This document shows positions 22,927 to 37,900 of a DNA stretch of 64,000 bases, piece by piece. Source of the stretch: an uncultured Clostridia bacterium (GTDB lineage: Bacteria > Bacillota > Clostridia > Christensenellales > DTU072); assembly GCA_934274515.1 (NCBI GenBank), contig CAKQTC010000005.1, positions 62,001 to 126,000 of the forward strand, in the 5' to 3' direction. Below the pieces are notes generated by a model. That model did no database searches. It was not told the DNA's origin and was given only the letters and a program-made list of their open reading frames with translations. The position numbers and the translations under genes are program-made. How positions within the stretch are numbered: position 1 is the stretch's first letter; every line of letters begins with the position of its first letter.

Positions 22927-25900
22927 TTATTCGTATAGGGCGTCGTCGCCGTTGTTTTCGTAAACGTTGGCGTTGTTGATGTCCGTTCTTATCGGCGTTC
23001 CTACGGGCAGGTCAAGCGAAATTCCGTTATACTCGAACCGACATTTTCTTATCGTCAGGTCACCCGTCACGCTTGTTATCGCCGTACCTATATTGTTGCC
23101 GAATTTAGTTTCGGAGATATTGACGTTGTTTCCGCTCGTCGAAATCACGATACCGTTATAGTTTCTTTCTATCGTGCTTTCTCTTACTTCGAGCGCGCCG
23201 CCGGCAAAGTTTATCGCCATACTCACGTTGTCTATCGTCGTTTTTTCAACGTATACGCTACCCTTGTAATTAATCGAGGTTTCCACTCCCGTAACGTTGT
23301 CCGTTTTGTTCCCCGATTTGGTAATTCTGCAATTATACATACTTACCGCGCCCGCTTCGTCGCCTATAAACAACGCGGAGTTGCCCGACGTGTCGCTTTC
23401 TATCGAGATTATCCTTAGTTCGACTATACCTTTAAGCACGCGTATACCTTTAATCTTCGTTTCGATTTGCCTTACGTCTATTCCGCTTTCGCTTATGCCG
23501 CCGTTCTTCGTATAACCTACTATTTTAAGCCTTACCGCTTTATCGATAACTATCGGGTCGTACGCCGCGACGTTGCCTTCCGCGTCGATAAGCGACGACA
23601 GGTACACTATCTTATAATCACCGTCTTTAAGGTTGGCGATATATTCTTGCAGTTCCGCGTTGCTCGCTACTCCGTCCGAACCGTCTTCGCCTTCGACTTT
23701 GTATATGCCTGCCGCCTTAACGCCGTCGACAAACTCGTGCGTTCTCACAAAGATATTATAGTTCCCAAACAAGTCTATTACCGCCGCGTTTCCCTCCGCG
23801 TCTTTGTACAGGCTTCCTTCTTTGTCATAACTCTTCAACGCGAGTTTCGAGTAAATATACCCGTTAAACCCGTATTGCGCGCTGTCAAGTTCGGTATACG
23901 TCGTCGTCGCCGTCGATGAAGACGCAAGTCCGTCGATAAACGTATAATATGTTCCTACCTTGAAGTAACTGCCGAAAGTTATACCTTCCGCGTCCGCTGC
24001 CGACAGCCTAAGTATGCCTAAATCCGCAAGTTTATCTCCGCCGAGCAGTATGCCTTCTTCTTGTTCGTTTCCGTCTTCGTCGTAAACTTTAACGTATTCC
24101 GATAAATTCGCGACGTCGGACAGATATTTCTTGTTGATATCCGCAATATCGATAAACACTTTTGCGGCGGATATTCCTATCGGTTGGTCGTTTATCTTTC
24201 CGTCGGGGTAGTTGTTCCCCCCGTCTATTTCGACCGAGCAGATATACGCGCCCGCGTTCTTTATTCCGCTCGTCGGGTTGGTAACGGAGGTGTTCGCGCT
24301 GTCTACGGTAATCTTGTTCACGACGTTACCCGATACGTCCTTAACACCCTCTACCACGACGACGAGAAGTTTTCCGTTTATAACGTACCTATACGTCACT
24401 TTAACGCCGAACGGAACCGTTCCGTCTTTGTGCAAATCGCTTATTTCCGGGTTCTGCACCCTGCCGTTGTAGACAAGATTTGCGGTAGCAAACGCGTACC
24501 TTATGTTTTCGTCGCGTTCTATCCTTAAAGTAACGTTCTTGCTCTTTTCTCCCTCGACGTAGTTCGCGTTGTCTTTATCGAGATTAACCTTAACGGTGTA
24601 GTTTCCGCAATCGGTAGGAACGTAATCGAGTTGCTCCGTTCCGTAATAATACGTAAACCGAACTTGAATTTCCACAAGCGTTATTCCGGCGTCCATCTTG
24701 CTGTCGTATATCCACGCCTTAATCTTTATGTCTTGCTCTCTGCCGACTCTGTCGTAACCGAACGTCGCCTTGCCTTCTCTGTACCAGGCGTCGAGCGCGT
24801 CTTTCGTTCTGTCCGCCACCCTGTTGTAGATAACGCCGTAAACTTCCGCTTTCGCCTCTTCTTCCGTCATTCCGTCTTTGACGTAGTTGTTATACAACCG
24901 CGACTTCTCGCCGGGCGCAAACCAACCTGCCGGCGTAAACGCAGGCAATCCTTCGGCTACCGTAAACACGTTCGACGCGCCGTAAACGACGTTAATCGCC
25001 CCGTTCGCGTCTTCTCCGACAAACTTAACTTTGGACATATCCACTACGTACGGCTTTATGGTAAGCGTAAACAGTTTGTCGTTGTCGTATTCGATATAAA
25101 CGTTGTAATCGTCCGCTCTTAACCGTACTCTTATATAGTACGTCCCCGCGTCAAGCGGTAGTTGCTCGCTCGACCATGCGTCCGCGCCCTCTTTCATATA
25201 CTCTACGACGTAGTTCTCCGCAGGTATAACCGCGTGCGTTCCGTCTTCTCTAAGGAACGCCATGTCGTCTGCTTCGGCGTTAAACGGAAGTTCGTAGTAT
25301 TGCGCGTTATACTCTTTTTCGAGCGTCGTGCCTTCGTTTTTCGTTCCGTCCGCTTTGGTAAACCCGATTATATGGTCGGTTATGTTTATCTTTTCGATGT
25401 AAACGCGAAGTCTGACAGACTGCCATATACCGTTCTTTATCATATAATAACCGAGTATTTCCGCTCCGTCGTTCGTCGTAGCGTGGTTCGGCACTTCCAC
25501 GTTCGCCCTGTTGACGTTTAGTCCTGCCAAATCCCAGTCGAGTTTGATTTCCTTGCCCGTTATTCTATCCCTTATCGTCGGCAGGTCGCTTGCTTTCATC
25601 GGCGTGCCTATCTTCCAGTAAATCGCGTCTACGTAATCGGGCGAAGTTTTGCTCTTCGACGTCCACTTCCATTTCTTGCCGGTCGCGTCGGTGACGAACT
25701 CAACGTCGCTTACGTCGCTCCTTTCGTAACTTTCCATCGGCATCGTGAAGTACAGTCCGCGTTTTCTCGTTCCGTTTGCGTCGTAAGCAAGTTTCGCGTC
25801 CGCTTCCTTGTCTATTCCGTAAGTTGCGTAAACGGTAACCGTCGAACCGATAAAATCGTACTGCAACGCGTCGCTTTCCGCGTTAAACGCCGCTTTTTCG

Positions 25901-28900
25901 CCGTCGCTATCCACAAACAGGAACGTATCTCCCATCGCCGCCGGCGATTCTCCCGTACCCGTCGCTTTCTTGCTCCCGTCGCTCGGTATGCTGTAATAAT
26001 CGTAGTAAACGAAGTTGTTGTATCCGCCGTCGTACTCGGCATAGTTTTTAAGGTCGATAAGCCTTAAATTAAACTTCACGTTCGCTTCGATACCCGCAGT
26101 AACGGACGTGCTTCCGATGACCGCCTTGACTTGCTGTATTCCCGTTTCCGTTTTGCTTATCTTGTTTGCGTCTTTAAGCGCAACGGGAACTTTTTGCCAA
26201 TTAGGTTTACCCTCTTCTTCTTTGGCAAAGTTAAAGTACATTTCGCCGTAGTTACGTTTGAACTGCGTTCCGTAATCGCCGCCGTCGCGCATAAGATAAA
26301 TCGTTCCGCCGTCAAGCATTTCGCCTATCGGTACGGTTATTTCCATCGCTTTGAACTTAACCTTTATCTCGTATCCGAGGTAATAGAAACTCGCGTCAAA
26401 CTTGTAATCCGTGGCTGCGCCCCTTCGAATGTTGTTGAGTTTGGTCAAATCCGGCGCCCAGTCGCTTTGCGTAAGTTCTATGTTCTTACTGCCGTTCGCA
26501 AGCGTAAGTTGCAATTTTTCCGGATATTCGGGATAGTACGGGTTGATTTCCAACGAGTGAGAAGTTGCGTCCGCCGAACTCGACGACGTCGCTTCCGCTA
26601 TCGTGTTGTTCGTGTCGCTGTCCGATATTCCCTGCAACGATTGATTTTCGATAACGAGAACGGTGTTCCAGTCAATCATATCGTCTTTGGACAGTTCGTA
26701 TTTGTCCTTCCTCTTCTCTTCGCCCGTATCCTTGTCGTAGGTAGTCATCGTAACCGAGAATTTAGCGTAATCGTACTCTATCTTACGCGTGTTGCCGTTA
26801 CCGTCAACGTAACGGTATTCGAGTACTCTCATATCTATTCCCTTGTTATCCGTACCGCTAAGCCCGAATTTGACTTTGCTCATATCCCACACTACGTCGG
26901 TGAATTCTATCTTTTCGCCTTCGCCGCACTTAACCGTCATCGCAGTCGGCATAGCATAACTCTTTTTCTCGCTAAGCACCAGGTTAACGTTCGTCGGGTC
27001 GACGTAAATAACGTTTTTACCGCTAGTCGCGTTACCCGTCGTTTCGTCGTATTGCGAATACTTATTGACAAACTCGCCGCTCGTTTCGGGTTTCGCTCTT
27101 CCTTTAATGTACGCGCCCGTTTCGAGATAAACTTTCTGTACGTTTCTGTCAAGATACCCTACTCTTATATCGCCCTGTTTTTGGTAAACCGTTCCGCGCG
27201 CTTCTCTTACTTTTATGACGTACGCGTCGTCCGTTTCTGCCTTGATACCTTTATAAACGAGTTTATTGAACTCCTGCGAATACTCCGTAATGTCCACCTT
27301 TCCGAGTTTTATTCCCGCCGCATAGTCGATTGCCGCGCCCGTCTTAACGTAACCTATCGCGTACGCCTTGTCGGGAAGTTCGGGCGCAAGCGCGTCCAAC
27401 ATAAGAAGATTCTTCTTCTCGTTCGTTTCCATTGCCTTTGCGTACTTCGTCATATCGGTATAATCTATTACCGTATCGCCTTTATCGTCCACTCTCGTAG
27501 GCTCGTTGTACGGGTTGCTTTCGTCTGCGTCGAAGTATAAATCTATTTCCGTAAAGTCGGACAGCGTATATTTAAGCCCCGTCGCTTTTAGCGCGTTTGC
27601 GTACCCGTAACCGCCGCTTACGTCTACTATTCTGTAAGTTTTACCGTCGTTCGCGATAAACACGTTGCAGTTGTCGTAATACGGATTGTTCCCTTCTGAC
27701 CCGGTCGGATTGTCTTCGTTCCATTTCAAACGGTCGAAGTAAACGACGTGCACGTATCCTTTTTCCGCGTGGTCTTCGCTTACAAAATCTCTTACTTCGA
27801 CTATTCTCGTTTCCGTCATCAGTTCGAGCGCTAAGGAATAATCGCCATTCGCCTTTTCGAGATATTTGCCGAACGACAACATTCCGAACTCGTCTTCGCG
27901 TTCGAGATCGGTACGCGATATGCCGTAAAGGTTCTTGCCCGTTACTTTAACGTAAATCTTGTCCGCGTAATCGTGCAAAGGATTGCTTGCAAGTAAATCG
28001 TCGGAATGAGAATACTCTTCCGCACCGTAAACCGACGTGTATTCGACGTAATTAACCGCTTTTTCGAGATACCCTAGATAGAACTTTTCCCTTTCGGCTA
28101 TCTCTTCTTCGGTAATTTCGCCCGTCTTTATCACGCCGCTTGCCTTGATAAGCACGTTTGCCATAACGTCAACGAGTTGCGACAGCGTCGTGCTTCCGAC
28201 AACCGTTCCCGTTCCTGTATATTCGCATAACCGTTTCGCGTCGTTAAGCGCAAGTTCGGTGACGACGGTATTGAGCCTTGCCGCGGCAAGCGTAAGCGCG
28301 TGTCCTTTTTGGTTAAGCAAATCGCCGTCAAGCATAAGCCCGACGATAAACGCCTTATATTCGTCTTCGTTGCCCGCGCTGTAATAATCCGCAGGAACTT
28401 TGCTTTCCTCGTCGTCTTTATCTTGCAGGAACAAATAGATGCTAGTCGTCATCGTCGCGTAAGCGACTTCCGCGCTAAGCGCGCTCGTAAGCGCACCGCC
28501 GGCAAGCGCGTTCGCCTGATAATACGCCTGTCTGTAAATCTGCTCTATAAACGCGCGTTCTTCTTCTCCGAGAACACCGTAAATCGACGCCGCGGCGGTA
28601 CCCGCTTTCCACCAATCGGCAAGACGGTTGACTATCCTGCGGGCTTCGCCCGTCGGGTCAACGGCTTGCCCCGCCGCGTACTCGTTCAACGTGTTTCCTA
28701 TCATTCCGTCCGCACCGTTAAGGTTGGTTCCGAACAATTCCGCCGCCGCGTTGTCGCTCGTCGCGCCGTTATTGATAAACGCATAGAGTTTGTACGCAAA
28801 TTCGCTCGCGGTAAGCGAGAATAACGTTATTTTGTCGTACGTCTTAGCATAAAGCGCGGTCTTAATCGCAAGATTTATCGCATTCTTCGCCGCAGACAAC

Positions 28901-31900
28901 TTATCGCTTAACATCGCTTGCTCCGCTTCGTCGAACTTTCTTTTGTCAAACTCTTGCTTGCCCGAGCCTTCAGCCGCTTCTTTCGTCTTTGTCGCCATTA
29001 TCTCTTCGAGCGTGGCCCTGTAAACGTAGTTTCCGCTTTCGGATTTAACTTCGCACATACGGTCGTATGCGTACGTCTTGGCGTCAGAATAAAGCGCGTT
29101 CTTTACGGTCGCGTTATATGCGGCGTTGTATTTGATACAATTATTTTCCGCGGTCGCGAGCATTTGCGCACGTATTTTTACCGTGGCGACTTCTTTTGCC
29201 GAATCGAGCGTTCCGCCTTCCAGCGGAGTTCCTTCCGCTTTGCCCGAAAGCACGTTCATCAACCCTGTAAGCCTTGAAATTTCGGCGTTAAACGCCGCGT
29301 TCTTTTCAATTTGCGACGTTTGCGTCGATTGAATATTCTTCTTCGCCGCTCCGCGCGCCTCTTCGAGCCACTCCGCGTAGTATCTCTCTTTTATTTTTTC
29401 GACTTCGCCTCTATCGAAATCGTCGCGTTCGTTAAGCGCGTCGTATATCTTAACTCCGAGTTCCGCACCGAGATTGTTTGTCGCCGCCAAAGCGATAAAC
29501 TCCGTTTCCGCGTCGCCGCCGTTTATCCTGCGTCCGGTAAACGTCGCTACGACTTCTTCTATCGTCGCTCTGCTCGTCGCGTCCGCGCTCGCGCAATACT
29601 TCGCTATCGAGCGTAGCAACGTATCTTTCATATACGTTTCCGCTATCGCGTTCTTCGCCGTTTCTCCGTACGCAAGCCCTTTCTTTTCAAGTATCTTGTC
29701 AAGTTCTTCTTTGAGATACGGCACGTCGTGATAATCGTCCGTATAATCGTTTATCGTAAGATACCCTTTCCCTTCGAAATACCCGGCGTAATAGTTTTTC
29801 GAAATATAACCTATGCCGGTAACCGAAGAATCGCTTTGCTTCTTGCTCTCGTCGTAGTTGGCTTGAATTGCGTCGAGCAGTTCTTTCGATTTCTTATGTT
29901 CGTTTTCCGCGACGTATTCGTCAACGAACGTTTCGTACGCCTTACCGTCCGTCGTGCCGACTTCGATTGCCTTGTTTACGAGCGCACAGAACGCAAAGTA
30001 CGCCAAATTGTTTTGGTTTTGGTTTTCTTTGTCGTAGAAACTAACCAACGCGGCTGTTATCTCTTTGCCTTGCTCTCCGTTCTTTTCTAGCGCGGAGAAC
30101 AACCTTTCCATCGCGTCGTTGCCGGCAACGTAACTCGATTCCTTTTCAAACACGGAATAGTAATTGTCCTTATCCTGTTGACTTGCTCTCGAATAAAGCG
30201 TGTCGTAAAGTTTCATTCTCTTCATCGCGACGGTTATTTCTCTTTCCGTCATTCCGATTGCAGAACTCTTGCTCTTTATCGCGTCGAGATAAGTTTGGTT
30301 CGGCTCGGCATAATAAAGCAGACAGTTTACCGTCGGCAACCCGTTTTCTATCGTTTCTATGCTCGTCGCGGCATATCCGACGCCCGTCGGGTTCTTCATC
30401 ATTACGTCGTACGGCGATGTTTTACCTTTTGCGTAACGCGTAAGGAAAGTAAAATACGTTTCCGCCGCTATGCGCAGTTCGGGGTTCTCGCTCTGTTTCG
30501 ACAAATACGCGACTATCGCTTTCTTCTGCCGTTTGGTCGAGTGCCTGTCGCACAAATCCGTAAACGCTTCGTTGCTTTGTCCGAACGTCGCTTCGAGCAG
30601 GTCGTACATAACGTCGGTAACCGTAGCGGGATAGGAATACGAGAACAATACGGCGTATCCGACTTCCGGCTCATCGCTTCCCGCTTCGCTCGCCGCCGCG
30701 CGCGCCGCTTTTTTCATTCCTTCGTCCGCCGACGTGGTGACGAGCAACGTGTTTGCCAGCGTCGTCGCTCTCTTTTCTTTTTCCGTGTTTTCGTATACCT
30801 CTTCGAGTTTGCTTACGCTTACGTCGCTTTCTACGAGATACTCGGCTAGGTCGCGTACCGCCTTGTTTCTGCCTTTCTCTTCTTCGACGTCGTTGTTTTT
30901 CTCGATATACGCAAGTTTGTTAAGCGCGATTTCACGGAACGCTTCGAAACGGAACTTCGCTTTTACGGTCGTCCATATCTCTTCGGTGACTTCGTATTCG
31001 TGGTCAGTGGCGTAAATCGCGTTGAGTCCGAGTTTAACGTATGCGTCGCCTATCGTTATTTTAAGTCCGTCGGCGACAAAAGTCGCGAGATACCTTACCG
31101 CTTGACGGCGGTCTGCCTGTTTCTCGAAATCGAACTTTCCTCTTACGTCCGCGATTTTTCCGTCCGCAATCGAAAGTATGCTCACTTCCTTAAACGCGTC
31201 GGTTATCGCTTTCCATTCGGGTACGGAAACCCCGAAAGTCGCGTCTTCTTTTATGTCGTCGTAACCTTTATTCGTCAACACGCTCACGTTTCTGACGATA
31301 ATGCTTATTGCCGCGTCGCGGTAATGCTTGATAAGGGCGTTCCAGAAATTCCGATACTCGTCCTTGTCGTTGCCCTTTATCCACATATCGTAATCAAACG
31401 CTTTTCCGCCTTTGTTTTTTAACCCGTCGATTATATAATAGTTCCCGTCTTTGTCCGTTTTCTTCGGCGCAATCGCGTTTACTCTGTCTTTAATCGCCTG
31501 AATTTCGTATTCACCGAGAACTTCGCTCTTCTTCTCTTCTCTGTAAGACGAACGAACCGCCTCTTCCGCTTCTTCGAGCATTCTCTTGTAAATTTCGTCG
31601 TAACTGAGTTCAAACCGTACGGTAAACGTCTTGTCTATACTTTGGAAGTTAAACTTGTTAAACCTTATCGTCGTGCCGCCGCCCGTCACTTCTATGCTCG
31701 AATATTTGATTACGGGTATGCTTACGTCCGCTTCCGCTCTTTCCCCTTTCGTTCCTATATCGCTCAAAGAAGATACGTCCCTGCGGAAGAAATCGCTCGC
31801 CATACTCTTACCGCTTCTTCCGTCGTCGTCCGTCGTTTGATACTCTTTTTCGTATCTACTCATCATCTCGCGTTCTACGGGGTTAGCCGCGAAATAAACT

Positions 31901-34900
31901 TCGTCCCAAAGCGCGGAATTCCTGTTGACGTAAAGCGACGCCATTATTGTCTTCTTCTTAGCGTCCAAAGCCGCTTTCTCCGCCGTGTTGAACGCGCCTT
32001 CTTTGTTGTATATCTTTAAGAAATGCTCCGCTTTCGCTTTTTGGTTCGCGCTGATGTTTCCGCTGTTCTTAACGTCCGCCGCACGATACTCTTTTATGCA
32101 CGCGGTCCACGCTTCGTATATGCGCACTCGTATGTCTTTGTCGCCGTTGGTTTCCGTCCACCGATCATAACTGTCCTTTGTCGCAAGATACGTCCTGTAC
32201 GCAAGGTATTTCATATCTTCTTCCTTGTTTTTGTCGTACAGTTTTTGGTCTTCTTTATTGATAATCTGCAATATCGCGTCAATAACGGTCGTCGTCAACG
32301 CATATTTATCGTCTTCGCTAAGCGCGCTGCCCGCCGCTATCTCGTCGCTCGTGCCGGTCTTGTTGACCACTATCTTATACGTCGCGAAAATAACTTCTTT
32401 TTCGAGTTCCGCCGCTTCGTTTTGTATTGCTCGTCTCGCAGCGTCGCTGTACGCGCTCGATATGCTCCCGTTCGCCAAGAACAATTCGTCCCATAAAAGC
32501 GCGCTCGCAAGCCGTCCGTATTCGGCGTCTTTTTTGAGTTCGTAATACTTAAACAACGCCTTTATTCCCGTGTCGTGACTGTATAAATTACCGTCTATCG
32601 TGCCGACAAACCCTTTGTCCACAAGTTGCTCGAACAGCGTGTCCGGAACTCCGTCGCCGTCCGTGTCGTATTCGCTCGACCATAACATTTCGGGAACTAT
32701 CGCGTGGTTCGTCGCAACGCCGTTTTCGTCCTTTCTGCTAAACTCGCCGCCCTCTTCGAGTACGAAGTCGTACGTTCCTTCGCCATACGTCCTTCTTCCT
32801 CCCGCGGAAAACTTCGCCGTGTACCTATCGTAATCGACGAACGCGTTTTCCCCGAAAAGTTGCGGTATGTCTTTGAGCATCGCCGCTATCGGGTCGATGA
32901 AATCGTAATTTACTTTGTACTCGTCTTTAAGTATCGCGCTCGTCCGCAAAGAACGGTTAAGCACTACCATAACGACGTCGAAATATTGCCGCTCGTCCCC
33001 TACGCTTACATATCCGCGTAAAGCGTACGTCTGCCCTTTGTAACTGTCCGTAGACGGGTTGAAATACGACCGCTTGTTCGTGTTGTTATCGTCAACCGCC
33101 GTATAGAACCGCGTAAACGAACTCGGCTTTTTGCCTTCCTTAAACTCTTCGAAATCTTCGTACGCCGATTTGCTGTAATTGTAATACTGCCAACCGCTTA
33201 TGCCGTACTCGACGTACACGCCCGCTTCGGTAGACGCAAACTCGAACGACGCTTTCGTCGGCAACGCAAACGTGGCGGAATTATACGGATCGACGAAATA
33301 AACCGGCATTCTGCCTTCTTCGTTAAATCCGCTTCCCGAAAACGCGTACTTCGCATATGAATTGTAAGTCTTCTTTAACGGTCGGTTTTCATTATAAATT
33401 ATATTGCCGTTCGCGTCCCTTTCATAGTCGAAAGAACCGTCCGATAGGTATACCGAATTCGGTATTCGGGTGTCCGTAATATTACGTTTAAGGAATTTAA
33501 TATTAATCCTTATCCCGTTGTTTTTGCCCATTTCTTCGGAATAACCTCTTACGTAAACTCTTAGATTAAGCCACGTCGGGTCGGGCGTATAGGCTAGGTC
33601 GAGTTTATGTCCGTTCTCGTTATACCCGATAGTGCGAATGTCTTTTTGATACGTCCCTTGGGCATTGAGCAAGCCGTACGAAACGTTGGAGAACTTGAAT
33701 TTTTGTCCTGCGTTAAACGATAGGGTGAGCGTCGAAGGCAGGGTCAACGTACCGTTATTGCCCATCGTGTTGTTGTACGGGTCGATGACAATGGTGTTCA
33801 GAAGTTCGTCCTCGCCTTCGTTTTGATGCGCGATAACGGTGAAGTTTTCGTCCGCAATCGCGTAAAAACGCATAGGCGCAAGCACCAAACGCAGTTCGAG
33901 CGTTTGCGTAACCTTTTTCCTCGACGAATCGTAGTAACTGTCGAACGAGTAGGTTGCGATAAGCACGCCGTTTTCGTCCGTACCCTGTCGGAATATTTTT
34001 TCGTCGAACGCCGTTCTCGAATTTCCTTCTTCGTCAAGGAAGTTCCATTTCACGGTGTAAATATCGGACCCGCCCGCTTGATAATTCTGCACGTCCGCTA
34101 TCATTTTTACAACGGTCGGTATCGCGGACAGATTGACGACGTATCTCTTTTCGTCCGTTGCCGCCGGGTCGTACGACAGGAACGTGTAGGTGTTGTCTAC
34201 GTTGATTTTGCCTTCTTTTATGTCATAGGTAGAAGTTTGTCCCGAACCGTCAAAGAAAATCGAACGCACGTTCTTTTTGCGGAACTTCACGTTGTAATAG
34301 AACGTATTGTACGTTGCGTTTGCCCCTTCCATATCGGGCAAGACGTAACTAAACGTATAGTCTACGCCGTCTATTATGTTGATATATTCCGCCGGAATAC
34401 TCGTCTTTGCCGCTCTGTCGTCCGAGAAATAGTCGCGATACGGCGTCCATTCTTTTACGGCATACGTCGAATTGTACGTCGAACCGTCTTCTTTTCTGAA
34501 CCCTACGGTCACTTTTCCCGGCAGGTTATACCTTTCGGGATAAAGTTCGTTAAGGTCCTCGCCGAGCGCGTCTATATAATCTTCTCTTTGTTTGTCGTCC
34601 ACCGTGGACTTGTCCGCCGCTACGATGACGAGAGTACGGTCGAGCGCCGAGCCTTCGCTGAACCGTTCGAGTATGATAAACCCGTAACCGAGAGTTCTTC
34701 CCGTTTCGTAATAAACGTCGCCGAATCCGAGAACGTTCTTATTAAAGTAAGCCGCGTCTTTCCCGCCGTAATTTATCGACGCGGACGCGTTTGCCACTAT
34801 TGTTTTTCCGCTTGTAAATCTAAGTCTTACCGCACGGAACAGGTATTCGAAATAGTCGGACGGAGCCGCGTAAACGCCGCTCGATTCCCTGCTTAGTCTA

Positions 34901-37900
34901 AACACTTCGCTTACGTCGAAGAACAATACGTTTTCGAACGTGTTGTACTCGAATTTCTTGTCAGGTCCGAAGTAAGCGTCGTATATATCCGCGCGATAGT
35001 ATGCCGCGTTGGTTAGTTGTTTGCCTTCTCCTCCGTCAACGACCGTAATCTTGCCGTTGTCGTCTTCGTCGTTTTTAATCTCGTACACGCCTTTCGACGT
35101 CATGGTTTCGCCGGAAACGAGTTCTATCTCCGTTACCGTCGAAGTAACTTCGTCTATGCTTACAAGCACGCTTATCGCGGTTTCGTTAATCGTGTCGCTG
35201 TTTATCGTCCCCGTGAGCGCGAACGACGTCGTTTTTATTTTTTTCGTAAGTCCGCGTTCGATTTCACGCAGTTTTCCTAAGTCCCAACGAACTTCTTTCG
35301 CGTACAAAACCTTAGGGTCGTCTATCTGTATGAACGAAAAGCCCGCTACTCCCACGCCGCCGTCTTCGATAAGTCGGGCTATTCTGGCGTGTAACGCCGC
35401 GCTGTACTGCGTGTAATAACTTATTTCCGGATACCCTGCCGTAGTCGCGCCGGTATACACCTCGCCGTCCGCTTTCCCCGTGGCGAAGATGTCTATGTAA
35501 TCGCTTATCTTGACGTCGCCGTCACGTTCGGATTTTATCGTACGAGAAGCGACGTTTACCGTAACGTATATATCGTTTTTAACCGCGCCCGACGCAACGG
35601 TCATTTTAAGTTCTGCCTGTCCGCCCCTGCGGTCAAACAGATAATACCCGTCTTTGCCGTAGTATTTGTCGTAACGCGCGTCTTTGTAGTCCGCTCCGTA
35701 TTCGGAGTTTCTGTAAACGGGGAATTCGCCGTAGTACCATTCGGTTTCGCCCGATACCGTTTCTCCGCTGCCCAGTTTAGCCTCGAACCGCGACGGAAGC
35801 ACGTCTTCATAACTTAAATACGGGTCGATGGATACCGCCTCGTCCTTGTCCTGCGCTCCGCCGTTTTTCAAATACAATACATATTCTTTTACGTTACTTT
35901 CCATATTAAGCAACGCCGTCGATATGATTATTTGGCGTTTCGAGTCTTCCGAATTGCCGACGACACCGTAAACTATAAGTTTGGTTTCGTCCGTTCTCGG
36001 GTGCGCAAGCACGAAGTTTCCGTCGTCGTTTTTCTTTATAATGTTAAGTTCTTTTCCCGATACGTCCGTGGTAAGCCACCGCACGGGATATTCGACCCAT
36101 TCTTTCGGGCTTTTCTCGCCGCCGTCGTAACCTGCCGGCAAATACAACCATATTCTGTCGGGAAGTCGCGCCGTCTTGTTGTACGGGTTTATACTGAAAT
36201 AATCTATTTCCGTGATTTTGTCTTTCCCTTCCGGCTCGGTAAACTTAACCATATTCAAGTTTGCGGGCGTCGGAATCGCAGGTTCTCCGCTTGCGCTCAT
36301 ACTCTTTACGAGCGTGCAATCCATCTCGTCTACCCTATCGGGGGTTCTTCTGGGTGCGAGTACGCTAAGTCTAACCGTCTGAACGCTCATTCCGAGTTCT
36401 TTCCCGAACGTCGCCGTCGTCGTGTTCGTCGTCTGCGAGCCTTCTTCGCCGAACAAACCGATTACGCCGTTCAAATTCAGCCTGTTTTTCGCTTTTTCCC
36501 TTCCTGCCCATTCGAGCGAGCCGTAAACGTACTCGGTGCAGTATCTTTCCGTACTTATGCCTGCCGGTCTGGACAGCGAAACTATCCTCGTCGTTTCTCG
36601 GTCGTCGTTAAATTTAATTTTAACCGTATGCTCCGTAGAAGTGACCGTCGGTATATCGTACGTTTCCGTTTTCAACACGTCCATAACGTAGGTGTTTTCT
36701 TTATCGTCGATAATCACGCTCTTTACTTCCATTTGTTTAACCGTGATTTTTATCGCTATCTTCACGCCGCTGCCGTTTTTCTCGTCGCCGTATGTCGCCA
36801 CGGCATAACGCGTTTCTCCGCCGTAGTAAAAATAATCGTCGGTCAACTCGTTTGCGTTTATAAACTCCCATTCGAGTCCGAGTTCGGTCAAGAACATATA
36901 ATTGTACCCTTCTCTGTTATAATAAAGCGGTCTTTTCTTAATTCCTTCGCCGTCGTCGTAACTCTCGTATCCGTACAAACTCTCGAAGTCGAGCATAACG
37001 TTTTGCAAAACGATGTTTTCCGCAAGGTAATCGTATTCCTTGCCTTCCTCGTTCTTTCTTATTCTCTTCATCATCGCGTGCGTGTACGGGTCGGCGACAA
37101 ACTGCGCCACAACGGGTATCTGTTCTTCCCCGTTTACAAGCCTGAGTTCGTTCCCGTTGTTGTCCGTAACGGGTTTAACCGTACGATTGACCACGCCGAC
37201 GTAAATTTCTTTCTCTATGCTCGCTATGCTGTCTTTGCCGATTACGAGTTTATATTTCTTTATTCCGTCGGTTTTCTCCGCGAAAAGCGCAAGATTATAC
37301 CCGTCGTGCGTCACGTTCGCGTCTTCGAATCCTTCTATTTCGCAATCGAGCGAACCGTATTCTCCTCCTTCGAACATAACGCGTATGGTCTTCGGCACTC
37401 CCGAATAAAACGCCGGGTCTATCATCAAAAACGGCGTCCTGTTCTTGTCCGCGTCGATTATTTCTCTGTCGATAATAACGTTCTTTACGCTGTAAGTTCC
37501 CGTCGTGCTGACTATTTGCAACGCGTACCCGAACTCTTTCCCGAACAACTTAGATACCGGGTTGTACTCCGTCTTTCCCGTAACGATTTTTATGCTTTCG
37601 GGGTCGTAAGTAACGCGCATATTTATTCTCTTGTCGGAAACGGTAACGGCTACCGTTTCTTTCCACTTACTGCCGTTGGAATAAATGCTCGTCGCGGACG
37701 CGTCGTCGGGCGTATGCACCACGGGCGTGGTGTACTTCTCTTTCTCTACGCCGCTTAAATCCAACGGGTCAAACCCTATTTTGCACTTAACGCGCGCGTT
37801 CGTGTTCTTTATTCCTACGAGTTCGTTTACGGGGTCCTTCTTTTCGGTAACCATAAGGTCAACGCAGAAAAATCCGTCCGTCGTGTACGTCTTGGCGTTC

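Noticed and set aside
35932..37758. 608-codon frame antisense to the 5,714-residue gene (also 26131-27540, 33823-34896 and 42849-44066)
   Set aside because: These are Arg/Val/Phe-rich shadows produced by the codon bias of the real genes; they have no ribosome sites, and the sense frames have signal peptides, modules and clear ends.
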